Source: Alternaria dauci (taxonomy: Eukaryota > Ascomycota > Dothideomycetes > Pleosporales > Pleosporaceae). From it: a stretch of 64,000 nt of DNA. The first letter of the stretch is position 1, and each line of letters opens with the position of its first letter. Under the pieces are notes generated by a model, which saw only the letters and a list, made by a program, of their open reading frames with translations, had not been told where the DNA came from and did not search any database. Both the position numbers and the translations under genes were made by a program. Shown here piece after piece: positions 54,099 to 64,000 of the stretch. The stretch lies in NCBI RefSeq assembly GCF_042100115.1, contig NC_091274.1, forward strand, positions 1,426,001 to 1,490,000, read 5' to 3'.

Positions 54099-56213
54099 AT
54101 GACCAAACCACGAGTCATCTACTGGTTCCGGACCGATCTACGCCTTCACGATTCTCCAGCTCTCAAAGCAGCATTGGATCTTAAGCCAGAGTGTCTCTAC
54201 CCCATCTGGACTTGGGATCCGCACTACGTCTACCGCGCCCGAGTGGGCTCTAATCGCTGGCAATATCTGCTCGACTGCCAAAACGATCTCTCAAAGTCGA
54301 TAACAAAACTCAATCCAAAGTCCAAACTCTTACTCATTCGAGAGGCTCCGCAAACGCTGTTGCCCAAGTTGTTCAAGGCATGGAACATCACACATCTGGT
54401 GTTCGAGAAGGACACGGATGCATATGCAAGAGAGCGAGACGAGAAGGTAACAGAGCTTGCAAAAAAGGCCGGTGTCCAGGTCATCGCAAAGACTGGGAGA
54501 ACACTATACGATCCTGATGAGTTAATCAAGCAGAACCACGGAAAACCCACAATGAGTATAGCCCAGGTACAAGCTGCAGGAAAGAAGATTGGACTGGTAC
54601 CAAGACCCATACCTGCGCCGAAGTCGCTGCCCGACCCAGGAAGCACCGATCTCAAATTTGACCAGGAAAAGCCAGAAAGCGAACCGGATATCAACGCAAT
54701 TCAAAGAAATGGGGATGAAGCATCGTACTCTGCTCTAGCAGGACCGAAAGGTGACTTCGCAGTACCGACAATGGAAGAGCTAGGCCTGAAGCCCGCAACA
54801 ACACCGCACCGGGGCGGTGAAACGGAAGCACTACAGGCTTTAGATAAGATCATAGCGGACACCGAGTATACGGCGACCTTTGAGAAGCCCAAAACCGCAC
54901 CCACCGCTTTTCAGCCCCAGTCAACCACCCTTCTGTCGCCCCATATGTGAGCATTGTCTCTGTACGAAGTGCATGTGATACAGATGCTGACTTTGTACAC
55001 CAATCTCTAGGCATTTTGGCTCTTTAAGCTGCCGACTCTTCTACTGGCGCTCCCAAGACGTCGTCGACAAGTACAAAGGGAAAGCTTCCCAACCGCCCAC
55101 CAGCCTGACAGGTCAGCTATTGTTCCGAGATATGTACTTTGGCGCGCAAGCAGCCCTAGGCTACTCCTTTGGCCAAACCTACAACAACCCGCAATGCCGT
55201 TTCGTCCCCTGGCATCTGCCCTCCAAGATCGATACCAAGACCAATCTCATCACCGGCAAGTATCTAATCGATAGTGCAGAGGCAGAAACTCATCTACATC
55301 GCTGGAAACACGGTCAAACAGGATTCCCCTGGATCGACGCTTTGATGCGTCAACTTGCTCAGGAAGGCTGGATCCACCACCTCGGTCGGCACGCCGTTGC
55401 TTGCTTTCTGACGAGAGGCGGATGTTATATTGACTGGGAGCGTGGCGCAGAAGTATTTGAAGAGTGGCTCATTGATCACGAAGCTGCATGTAACATCGGG
55501 AACTGGCAATGGCTGTCGTGCACGGCGTTTTTCGCACAGTTCTACCGATGTTACTCACCCGTCGCCTTCCCACAGAAATGGGTAAGAAATGGTCCTGTAC
55601 AAACTGCATGTGAGACATGAACTGACTATGTACACGTGCCTTTTAGGACAAGGAGGGAAATTTTGTGAGAAAGTACGTTCCAGAACTGGCAAACTTCGAC
55701 AAGAAGTACATTTACGAGCCATGGAAGGCGCCAATTGCAGATCAGAAGAAGTGGGGATGTTTGGTAAAAGGAGATGGGTCTGAAGAGGCCGGTCAAGGTG
55801 CGATGAAGGTCTACCCAAAGCCCATGTTTGACTTTGGGAAGAGAAGGGATATATGTCTACAGGGCATGAAGAACGCGTATCATGTCAACCTCTATGGGAA
55901 TTCGCCACAGGTTCTCGATGGCTCGTGGCGCAAGCTCTTTGACAATGAAGCGGAGGGGCCTACCGAAGGAAGCAAAGGGCCACCAGGCGCGATGATAAAG
56001 GAAGAAGATCATGAAGACGCAGATGGACGTGAAGAGAACAAGCATGTGGACGAGCCGCCAAGCCCGAAACACGCAAAGAAGATGGCGATGCGAAGTGATC
56101 AGAAAGCGGGACATAAGAGAGAGACAAGCCAAGGCACACTAGATGGAATGTTGACGAGGAAGAAGAAGAAGAAGGACAAAGAAGTCTTTCCCAACGAGAC
56201 ACACTTTGGGTAG
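54099..56213 (+). CDS. (6-4) photolyase / cryptochrome
   Basis: Three exons (54099-54946, 55011-55581 and 55647-56213; introns 64 and 65 nt) give 661 residues. The N-terminal antenna domain opens with VIYWFRTDLRLHDSPAL. The FAD domain has HRGGETEALQALD, HFGSLSCRLFYW, LLFRDMYFGAQAALGYSF, KHGQTGFPWIDALMRQL, and GWIHHLGRHAVACFLTRGG with the paired histidines of (6-4) photolyases. It continues with NIGNWQWLSCTAFFAQFYRCYSPVAFPQKW. The enzyme repairs UV-induced (6-4) photoproducts using light; related fungal proteins also act in light signalling. The C-terminal extension of about 130 residues is charged, with a KRETSQGTLDGMLTRKKKKKDK nuclear-import-like end. The start is ATG 54099, because the frame upstream begins with a non-ATG codon. 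Confidence 0.9.
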
Positions 56214-56353
56214 CCGTCTTGGAGAGGAATGGATTCATTCGCAGAAGCTACCGCGACGCGAGGAGCGAATAGCAACGCATCTAAACACGGCTCCTCGAGT
56301 TGAAAAAAAAACAAGGGTATCACATCACACACATGCATCATCACTGCCACAAT

Positions 56354-58072
56354 CTAGGCACTCGCAATCCGTCCCGCACCAACGACTGTCCAGAATGCCT
56401 CCTCTCTCTTCTCTCTCTCCCCTTTACTCCCCCTGGAATCACCCAACCCCCTCTCTTCAGCGTTTACATCAGCCTCAAACTCCAGACGCACAAAGATTGG
56501 TATCTCAAGCAGATCCTCATCTTCGTCCAACTCATCCTCGCCTCCGAGCTCACTAAGGAAGCCCGGGATGACTTCGATAGCCACACTTGTCCAGTTCCTC
56601 CCCTTGTCCCATATTTTTCCAGCTTCAATCTGCCCTGTTTCCGCGTTGATGGTTGAGCGGCGGGGCATGGGTGCTGGAGACGAGGCAAGTGCGTCGTCCC
56701 AGACGTCGGTATTGGCGCCAACTTCGAATTGCGGGCATAATATTGTCACGCGGGACTGGACTTTGCCAGGAGTGGTGCTTGAGGTGGCCAGTGTGACCTG
56801 GATAGGGTCGAAGAGCGGATTGCTAACGTGTAAAAGGAAGTGTGTCGCGATACCCGAGCGGAGGTTGTTGTAATCGAAAGGAGGTTGCGGGGTGGGCATA
56901 GAGCTAACAGGAAGTGGTACCACTGGGTTGTTCGGCGGTAGTGCGCGAATGCTGAGTCGGGGAATGTGGTTCAGTGCCAGCAGCTTGATCTTGTAGCGAG
57001 TTGATGTGATCTTCGATTCGGGCTTGGACAGGATGTGCCGACATGACCGACATCGTTTGGATCTCTTTGTGCAGAGAAGAGTCGGGACTGGTCGGAGCTC
57101 GTCGCTGAACTGCACGTAAGGATCGAGCTGTGCGAGCTTCTGAGCGGGCGACAAAGTACTACCCCAACCGTCCCGCTTGATGCGCTCGATTGCTGCGTTA
57201 TCCGCTGCAGGGTCGTGGATGACGAGGCCTTCCAGTTCTGAGGCAGCTTCTCGCATCGGCGTTGGCTTATTGCGCTTCTGTTTTTTCGCTGTATTCGTCG
57301 AGTATAGATTCATAATTCGGGAATAGGCCGAGGGCGAAGAGAAGTTCATCTCTAGCGGGTTCGTAGGGGTCTGGGCCTCGAGCTGTGCTTTGTAGAAAGC
57401 AGCAAGATTTGAGAATAGATCATCGCGGGTCGGTGGCTCGTACTCTTCCACATCTATAGCCGTCGAGTCGCTGGAAGGGGTCAAGGGGTTTTTGGAATCT
57501 CGTTGCCGAGCCTCGAGCTCCTTGCGCCTCTCGCGCTCTTTGTCTCGCTCCTTGGACGTTGGTATTGGTTTCCCCCCATTTGCTATCCGCGCAATCTGCG
57601 AATATACGCCTGTGTGCTTCTCAAACTCTATACCCGTCTCTATAGTACTCCAGTGGCAGTACGGACAGGCCAGTATGTGTCGATCGGGCACCCCTTGTTC
57701 TGCATCGGGGTTGTCGAGAAGGTTGACTATGAGGGGCGAAACGCACACGGGGCAATTGAAGCAGTTGCGGGTGCACCGGTTGCCATCGCTCTTGACCACG
57801 GAACTCGGAACTTCGAACAGACAGTTCGGACAGTACCAATTCAGCGTCTCCTCTATCACACACCGCGGACACCGTATTTGCAGGCAATCTTCGCAGTAAA
57901 GAAGGTGCTCGAGGGGATACAGGGCGTAGTTGGAGCGAGGGTTCCTGGGATCCAGGGTCTCTTCGTCGTCGTCGAAGGCGGCGAGGACATGCGAGGTGCG
58001 TTTGGTAGAAGTTGTCGCGTTGCTGTCGAAGCAGTCGCAGGCGTAGTACGTGTAGGGAAAGGCTTGTGCCAT
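56354..58072 (-). CDS. Dynactin subunit 4 (p62, RO-2)
   Basis: This single-exon gene codes for 572 residues. The N-terminal 160 residues carry the cysteine clusters of dynactin p62: LYCEDCLQIRCPRCVIEETLNWYCPNCLFEV, CTRNCFNCPVCVSPL and ILACPYCHWSTIETG. Two more cysteine pairs occur in LLCTKRSKRCRSCRHIL. A conserved middle (SNLAAFYKAQL) and a C-terminal beta-rich domain follow. p62 sits at the pointed end of the Arp1 filament of dynactin and supports dynein-driven transport of nuclei and vesicles along microtubules. The first ATG fits the family start (FPYTYYACDC). The next gene is divergent, 281 bases away. Confidence 0.88.
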   Translation of the reverse strand: MAQAFPYTYYACDCFDSNATTSTKRTSHVLAAFDDDEETLDPRNPRSNYALYPLEHLLYCEDCLQIRCPRCVIEETLNWYCPNCLFEVPSSVVKSDGNRCTRNCFNCPVCVSPLIVNLLDNPDAEQGVPDRHILACPYCHWSTIETGIEFEKHTGVYSQIARIANGGKPIPTSKERDKERERRKELEARQRDSKNPLTPSSDSTAIDVEEYEPPTRDDLFSNLAAFYKAQLEAQTPTNPLEMNFSSPSAYSRIMNLYSTNTAKKQKRNKPTPMREAASELEGLVIHDPAADNAAIERIKRDGWGSTLSPAQKLAQLDPYVQFSDELRPVPTLLCTKRSKRCRSCRHILSKPESKITSTRYKIKLLALNHIPRLSIRALPPNNPVVPLPVSSMPTPQPPFDYNNLRSGIATHFLLHVSNPLFDPIQVTLATSSTTPGKVQSRVTILCPQFEVGANTDVWDDALASSPAPMPRRSTINAETGQIEAGKIWDKGRNWTSVAIEVIPGFLSELGGEDELDEDEDLLEIPIFVRLEFEADVNAEERGLGDSRGSKGEREKREEAFWTVVGAGRIASA

Positions 58073-58353
58073 GGCGACGCAGCCAATTTGGAATCGACAG
58101 CCAGAAGACGCTCACTGCACTGTCGTCGTGTTCGGCCAGCAAAGTCGTGGGTATTCGGACGTGGGAGTTGTGGTGGTGGTGACCTTCTGGACATTGGGGG
58201 GTCCATCTCGGTGGAGCCAAACGCCGATTGGTGCAGCAGTGCAGCGTCGGTCTTGACGTATTGCTTTCTCTATCTTCTCGCTCTTGCGCATCCTCTTTCA
58301 CTCGTGCAGAACCGAGCGGTACTGCGCCGTCAATTCCCGACGCTGCTGGTACC
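58073..58353. promoter_or_regulatory. Divergent upstream region, dynactin p62 / NDUFAF5-like
   Basis: These 281 bases separate two divergent start codons and must serve both promoters. No motif is named. Confidence 0.5.
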
Positions 58354-59466
58354 ATGGCGACCTTTTCCATTCGCGCTTTCATTCCACCATTGAGGCGGCG
58401 ATGTCTACCTCTCCAGACGATGCGGCGATATGCAGTACAGGCTCCCGGCGCCCCCACGATGGAGATATTCAGCGGCCAGCAGAAGTGGCTGCAAAAAGAG
58501 CGGGCGGCAGCAGACAGGGAGACGAGCAGAGGTGTCGACTATCTAAGAGATGAAGTGGCCTCGCGATTGTGTGAGCGAGTCCTGGTATGAGAGTCTCTTG
58601 TCAACGAAGAACAACAGCTAACACAGGCGCAGGACATCAACCGGCATTTCCCCAAAGTCCTCGATCTCGGCGCCAACGCATGCAACCTGTCCCGCGCACT
58701 CACCTTGCCCTCCGAAGACGCCCCGGACAAAGGCCCACGGTCAAAGCGCATCGGAACAATCACAGCCGCAGACTCCTCGGAAGCACTCTTGTATCGCGAC
58801 GCCGATTTGCCCTTCAACAAAGAGATCGACATCGTACGAGAAGTCCTGTCGACATCCGAGCTGCTGCCATACGAAGCCAACTCCTTCGACGCTGTCTTGA
58901 GCAGTCTAAGTCTGCACTGGATCAATGATTTGCCTTCGGTGTTGGCGCAAGTGAACAACATCCTGAAGCCGGATTGCCCTTTTATAGGCGTCATGATGGG
59001 AGGCGATAGCCTTTACGAACTCCGTACGTCTTTGCAATTAGCAGAGCTAGACCGAAGAGGTGGCGTCTCTACCCACACCTCGCCACTAGCCGATGTCAAG
59101 GATGTGGGCGGTCTACTACAGAAGGCTGGCTTCAACCTCCTCACCGTAGATGTCGACGACATTGTAGTCGACTACCCCGACACATTTTCCCTGATGAAGG
59201 ACCTACAAGCCATGGGCGAGTCCAATGCTGTACTCGCACGAGAGAAGGGCCCTATTCAGAGGGACGTCTTACTAGCCGCTGAGGGTATTTACAAGGAACT
59301 ACATGGTAACGAAGACGGCACACTTCCTGCGACCTTCAGGTTGATCTACATGATTGGTTGGAAGCCCAGCCCTAACCAGGCTAAGCCACTTGAGAGGGGA
59401 ACTGCCATGTTTAGTATCAAGGATCACCTAGAGAAGACTAACAAGTCTGGTGATGGGAAAGAGTAA
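58354..59466 (+). CDS. NDUFAF5: NDUFAF5-like mitochondrial methyltransferase-fold protein
   Basis: Two exons (58354-58584 and 58627-59466) give 356 residues. The intron is only 42 nt. The N-terminus is a mitochondrial presequence (MATFSIRAFIPPLRRRCLPL). Then IFSGQQKWLQKERAA, a SAM-binding strand and loop (KVLDLGANACNLSRAL), LSSLSLHWINDLPSVLAQVNNILKPDCPFIGVMMGGDSLYELR, and a C-terminal GLLQKAGFNLLTVDVDDI follow. These match NDUFAF5, which hydroxylates an arginine of NDUFS7 during complex I assembly. The frame upstream of 58354 is open but lacks conservation. The protein ends in a Lys-rich tail. Confidence 0.87.
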
Positions 59467-60031
59467 ACAACAAACGGAAATGAAGAGCAGAACATTGATA
59501 ACAAACTGCTTTATTGGTTCAATTTGCAGTACACGATCTGTCGTCATTCAACTCAAATTCAACATCCACAAGCAACCCAACGATGGACGCTAAGAAGCTC
59601 GTTTTTCCAAGCACATACATCTCTAGGGGTAAAGCTCAAAAAAACTATATCCTTCCGAAATCACGTACCGAGGTTGCGCACTCGAATCCAGTTTAACGAT
59701 ATTGTGATTCTTATCTTACGTTGCAATCCATACAGACTCACACAGCAATCAATCATTGACAACTTGGAACTCGTGGTTACAGATTCATACTACAGAGCCC
59801 CTTGGGCAAATACATGCATGGCGCACAACGTGCCCTCTCCGGAAATATCCTACTGGGTCTTGGTGTTAGAGATGATAGAAGCCACCCTCTCAGCTGCAAG
59901 GCTTGCTTCACGTCTTCCAAGCAATTCCCGCCATGTTTCCGCTAGGCAACGAGCCCGGTACGCGTCATCTCGCCCTGGCGCACCTTGCGATCGCAGGTAG
60001 CAAGGCCTTCACCATTTTTGACTACTTCGAT
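59467..60031. other. Convergent 3' regions
   Basis: About 565 bases lie between two converging stop codons. The frame at 59524-60000 is patternless. No gene is supported. Confidence 0.5.
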
Positions 60032-61445
60032 CTATCGCTTGCGCCGAGTGTCGCGGAAACGCCTATGACCACCAACAGTAGTGCCGACTGAACGAATAGC
60101 GCCAACGGACTCAACGCCCTTGGCGGACTCTTCGACAGTACAATCGCGTGCCATGTGCCCTTCCCCACCACAGCTGAAGCAGGTAAAGGGCTTTTTGGAC
60201 TTTGGCTCACGACCCGGACGAGATGACGTCGAGAAGTTATTGTGGTCTCCAGTGACTAGCTTCTCTTGTGTGCAGTTACGGGCAATATGGCCTGTCTCGT
60301 TGCACTCAAAACAGACTGGGGGTGGGCGCTTGTTGGCCTCTTTGACTGCGGCCGTACAATTACGAGCGATGTGGCCCTCGCTGCCACACTTGTAGCAAGT
60401 GAACTTGGAAACAGTGCTTGGGACAGAGGAGTCTCGAGACTTGGCATTACAGTTGCGCGAGATATGGCCCTCGTTGCCGCAAGTGTAGCACTGGAATGGC
60501 GTTCTCGACTTGAGGTTCTGCTGCACTGAAATAGCCGAGATGTTCTTACGAGACTGAATGGCGTGAGCCGAGGGGGTTGTGTCAGGCCTAGTCTTGTTAA
60601 AAAGACCTGGAGCTACGTTGCCCGTCTGCCCAGCTTTGTTCACGGGCTTTCGGACAGGTCTCTTTGGGCGAGCTGTTCCAGCCAGAACGGCTTTGATGTA
60701 TTTGACAGCCCAGACGGTATGCCGGTTCTTGGTGTTTTGGTAGTACGCCTCACTAGCCTTGACACGGGAGATGAGGAAGCCGTCCATGGCATCGTCGAGA
60801 GCCTCACCAAAGGCCTTGTTTGTCTCCGCGAGGCGTGAGTACGGTCCGTAGTCGCGCGTCCATGGGTTCACCATCTCGTCGAGGAGACAGTGCAGCAGAT
60901 GTTCGTACAGTTCTGGGATCGAAGTTTGATAAAACTCAATCTCTTGCACGGTAGGTAGAGCTTTGTAGAACCTTCCCTTGAGTCGATTATAGATGCGCTT
61001 CTTTAGTGACTCGTATTCGAGAAACTCGCAGTGCTGGTAGATAGTGGTCAAAGTGCTGGGTTGGAGCGCCTCGAAGCTTTCTTGTCCTGCAACGTCATGC
61101 TCGCCAGCTTGCATATACTTGTAGATACAGATAATGACCTTCTTGGAGCCGTTGGGAATTGCCAAGATCTTGCGTTGCTCCTCAACGAGCTTCTTCTGTG
61201 CAGTCGGAGAGAAGTGCGCCAACAACTTCACTGAGGCGTTCTCCAGACCAATGTATCGATTGTCGTCATGGCCAACGACAATGTTGACTTTGGGGCCTTT
61301 CTTTAACCTGTATGTAGAATTAATACATGTAGAACCAACGGAGGCAATGCCCTCTTGAGGGGACTTACTCAGCGAGCTGGCTCGGCGAAAGGTTCTGTGT
61401 ACACGACGTTGGTTTGTTTTTCACATGTAGTCCATACACAGACAC
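60032..61445 (-). CDS. CCHC zinc-knuckle protein with BTB-like N-terminus, 5' end unresolved
   Basis: The main exon (60032-61307) joins, via a 61-nt intron, an exon at 61369-61445 (reading ..CTQNLSPSQLAE|LKKGPKVNIVVG). That exon itself begins after a likely acceptor (CTAAC branch, ACAG) and has no ATG, so the first exon is missing. The visible protein is 450 residues. The N-terminal 120 resemble a BTB/POZ-type fold (VNIVVGHDDNRYIGL, KLLAHFSPTAQ, IYKYMQAGEH, IYQHCEFLEYESLKKRIYN). The C-terminal part has four CCHC zinc knuckles: CYTCGNEGHISRNC, CYKCGSEGHIARNC, CFECNETGHIARNC and CFSCGGEGHMARDC. These bind single-stranded RNA or DNA, as in the Gis2/CNBP type. The combination is unusual. The end is basic (FRDTRRKR). 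Confidence 0.75.
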
Positions 61446-61713
61446 CTGTATACGTTAGAAAGGCCGATGTGATGCTCTCAAGGAATTCAAAGAAGTTAGT
61501 TCTTCAGTGCTACCGTTCGTAAAGTATAACTCTTAGCTGCTGGAGCGGGTGAAGAGGGCTAAATGGCAGGGGCAAACAATAGCTCGTTTGCTCGTCGATG
61601 GTTTGAGATGGAGCGATTGCGCTAGTATCAACCAATGCAGGTGTGTGTACTTTGAGCTCACCTTGAGGGAGCAACCGCACCTGCTGACTCGCCTCAACCC
61701 CACTGGCACCACG

Positions 61714-63119
61714 ATGCACTACCGAAGTATAGCTATAGGGCTATGTTCGCAATTTGATATCGAAACGCTTCCTGAATATCGCCCTGATTGCCATAGCATC
61801 TCTGACTCTACGCCGCAATACATTGAGGACAAGACGTCAACATGCAGCGTCTACGTTCCAGCCTTGCCCGGCAGCACCTTCTGGATCGGGTACTCCGTGT
61901 CGCCGCCAGTGCCCGAAGGACACTACTTTCTCTTTAAGCTGTTCATCGATGGCGCGCACATCACAAGCTGGTCGACAGGTAAGGAAGAGGAGTGGCAGGG
62001 CAAGACTATGTTCGGTCTATTCGAGAGCCCTGAGGACGAGGATGGCAAGAGAAGGACCGAGAAGCGAGTACTGTGCTTTACAGCGAAAGACACCGTGGAC
62101 GTGTTCGACGACACCGCACGCATCGAGATACGAGTACATCGAGCAGACGCAAGGAAGCGAGTCGAACGGCAGACAGACGAATACAACAACACAGAGCACG
62201 CAAAGATTGGCAAGGGAATCAGGTACGCGCCAGTAGCGCCGCCACAATGTACTGTGCTAACTTGTGCAGCCTCGTCAGTGCTGGGCGTGCAGGACCAGAG
62301 CAACCAAAGCGCTTTTACAAGTTCGCCCTCATCGACCCAATCGACCAGCCCTTCGCGACCTTCAGGTACTTTTACCGTACATGGGACCAGTTACGAGGCC
62401 TGGGGTTGCTTGCCCAGAATCCCAATGGCGCTGGCGAGGAGAACGACCTTCCTGTGATAGAGCCGCAACAAGGTGATCTTGACAAAGCCGGGGCGGGCAC
62501 CAAGGCCTGTAGCACTATCAGCAGAGAATCTGGGGGCAAATTCCATGACTGCCAAGAAAATTTGAATGGACGAGCCGCCACACAAGCGCAAGCCAAAGGC
62601 CCCTATAGTCCCATGCGGTCCTTGACTTCGAGGGCGTCGCTACGTCGAGTGGGCGATACAGAACAACCGCGCACCTACGTTCCACGCGGCGCGCCGAGCT
62701 TGAAGATGGAAGCATCTGCTGAGCATGTAGGCGGGCCAATACAACAGCGCGATGGCTTCATTAGTACACCAGGCCACTTTTGCCAGCTCTCGATATCACC
62801 GTTCATTGAACTAGGACCTCCAGAACCAGCTTCGCGACCTCTTCCTACGCTACCTATGAAGCACGACTTGGAGATGTCCACGTCATACTGCCCACATCCA
62901 GCGTATCCTGTAGATGACTGGGCTGTGCGTACTCCTAGTCCGGTCAAATCAGTTCGAGACGGCATATCCACTCCTCCACCGGGTAAACACAGGGAACAAG
63001 GCCGCTCGACTTCTGCCTTGATGAGTGCGATCACATCTGCATGGAGACGCAGAGGTACACAGACGACGGATGGAACGAGAGCGACAGAGGGTACGGAAGA
63101 CGCGCGAAGCTTGCCGTGA
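61714..63119 (+). CDS. Unrecognised protein, conserved-looking N-terminal domain
   Basis: I cannot name the family with confidence. Two exons (61714-62222 and 62270-63119; 47-nt intron with a GCTAAC branch) give 452 residues. The N-terminal half looks folded: VYVPALPGSTFWIGYSVSPP, YFLFKLFIDGAHITSWSTG, ARIEIRVHRADARKR, then, after the splice, RFYKFALIDPIDQPFATFRYFYRTWDQLRGLGLL. This beta-rich layout recalls fungal DUF7918-like proteins, but I would not insist on it. The C-terminal half is Ser/Pro-rich and probably disordered. The start is the ATG at 61714, and the frame is open further upstream. The gene is divergent from the zinc-knuckle gene. Confidence 0.68.
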
Positions 63120-63532
63120 TACTGTTAGCTTGGTGGAGCTGTCGTAGACATCATGCTCGCTTGAAAACAGGCACATCAAGATCGTTAAATTGGTAATCGA
63201 ATGACAGTTGCGAGGAGGAAGGATGCTGCTGTACGCTATTGAACAAACATTTGAGATGTCATGAGGTCAGGCCGCGTAAGATGAAACGTGAGACGCTTGC
63301 CGATCCGCACTATGATGCAAGGCACCACGCGCTGATTCGTTCCAAGGTTCCTCCACAACCCCGCAGAATGCAGCTACCCCAAGCTTCCATCCCAGCTGAC
63401 AGCTTCAACATTGCTGCGTTCTTGCTGCCTCTGTATATACCACCGCGCATCATTCATAGTTCCCATTAGCATATCATCGAGCGTGTTCTTTTGGCATTCG
63501 TCTTGTTCCGTCTGTTGCGCTTGGTCGGCACC
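63120..63532. other. Upstream region of the glutaminase gene
   Basis: About 410 bases hold the 3' end of the unrecognised gene and the promoter of the glutaminase gene. No other feature is seen. Confidence 0.5.
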
Positions 63533-64000
63533 ATGCGGCCCTCTGCTGTCGCGGCTGCAGCGCTTCTGGCAAGCGTTATAGATGCTTCGGTTCTCCAACC
63601 GCCCGTCCTTCCCTTGATTGTCAGGAATCCGTATCTAAGCACATGGTTGCAAAATGCACGAGAAGAGCCATGGAGCAAATGGCCCATGTTCTGGACTGGA
63701 TCTGAGGTTTGCAGGGCAGAGCCCCCTTGGGCGTGCAACGCTAACAGTGATGCGGACAGGTCGGATTCAGTGTCCTGGCGTCCATTCCAGACTCCAAGGA
63801 GGTATACCCACTGCTTGGTCGACCTCACGACTCTCTGGAGCACAAGGACAAAGAGTATGGGCGATCCGATGGCTTGAAACAGATCTGCTGCTGACTTCCG
63901 TCTGTTCTAGTTACACGGTCGCGTACCCCATATACAAGGGTGCCACATATGACGCATCGACGACCAACCTCACATACTCCATACGAGCGCCCACTACATT
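63533..64000 (+). CDS. GtaA-type secreted glutaminase, 5' part (partial)
   Basis: Three exons are visible: 63533-63706, 63760-63854 and 63911 to the window end; introns are 53 and 56 nt. A signal peptide (MRPSAVAAAALLASVIDA) precedes PVLPLIVRNPYLSTWLQNA, PWSKWPMFWTGSEVGFSVLAS, VYPLLGRPHDSLEHKDKDYTVAYPIYKGATYDAS and LTYSI. This is the start of the fungal glutaminase A family (DUF4964/DUF5127/DUF4965), extracellular enzymes releasing ammonia from glutamine. The splices remove frame breaks and keep the conserved run. The catalytic C-terminal part lies beyond the window. Confidence 0.85.

Noticed and set aside
57503..58393. 296-codon plus-strand frame opposite dynactin p62
   Set aside because: It shows no family motifs, while the opposite strand encodes the complete cysteine clusters of p62.
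61446..61719. Minus-strand ATG at 61719 (MHRGASG..) as first exon of the zinc-knuckle gene
   Set aside because: It overlaps the start of the divergent gene, and the obvious GTGAGC donor gives the wrong phase for the next exon.

Overview
The window is nuclear DNA from a filamentous ascomycete, most likely a Dothideomycete of the Pleosporales type. The genus is not determined, and the class-level call is an inference from gene content and protein style. Genes are split by short GT-AG introns, mostly 42-107 nt, with CTAAC or CTGAC-like branch motifs. The families are typical of these fungi: Pth11/SAT4-like membrane proteins, secreted FAD oxidases, a GtaA-type glutaminase, DUF7704, Som1, and a fused bioDA. 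About 30 protein genes can be supported. I saw no rRNA, tRNA, transposon or CRISPR array.

Layout. 1-174 is the 3' end of a peroxisomal acyl-CoA oxidase ending in SKL. 533-1276 is an EthD-like gene broken by an in-frame TAG. 1546-3405 holds a small 2EXR/F-box-like gene and an Alba-domain gene. 4911-8821 holds a secreted FAD oxidase and a seven-exon membrane receptor-like gene. 10576-16288 is a biotin cluster: fused dethiobiotin synthetase/DAPA aminotransferase, KAPA synthase with a peroxisomal AKL end, and biotin synthase. It is followed by an aconitase-family gene (16608-19010) whose 5' region carries an in-frame TGA. 19853-28587 holds a small membrane protein, an alpha/beta hydrolase with a long charged tail, a single-span serine/alanine-rich membrane protein, and a LURP-one-related protein. 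29461-39224 holds an F-box/WD40 protein, a DUF7704 protein and the Mediator subunit MED15.

42658-49783 is dense housekeeping sequence: COX9 (four tiny exons), TAF8, SOM1, an XRCC2-like RecA paralogue, MRPL20 and a Dug1-type dipeptidase. 50219-59466 holds glycogenin, a (6-4) photolyase/cryptochrome, dynactin p62 and an NDUFAF5-like methyltransferase. 60032-63119 holds a CCHC zinc-knuckle protein and an unrecognised protein. The window ends inside a glutaminase gene.

The clearest functional module is biotin synthesis. Pimeloyl-CoA is thought to come from peroxisomal fatty-acid breakdown in fungi, KAPA synthase here carries a PTS1, and a peroxisomal acyl-CoA oxidase gene lies about 10 kb away. 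A second theme is mitochondrial and respiratory upkeep: COX9, SOM1, MRPL20, NDUFAF5-like and BIO2. Several genes were assembled by hand from exons too short to stand out as reading frames, notably COX9, SOM1, the first exons of XRCC2-like and glycogenin, and the receptor. Their exon lengths sum to whole codons, which supports the models.
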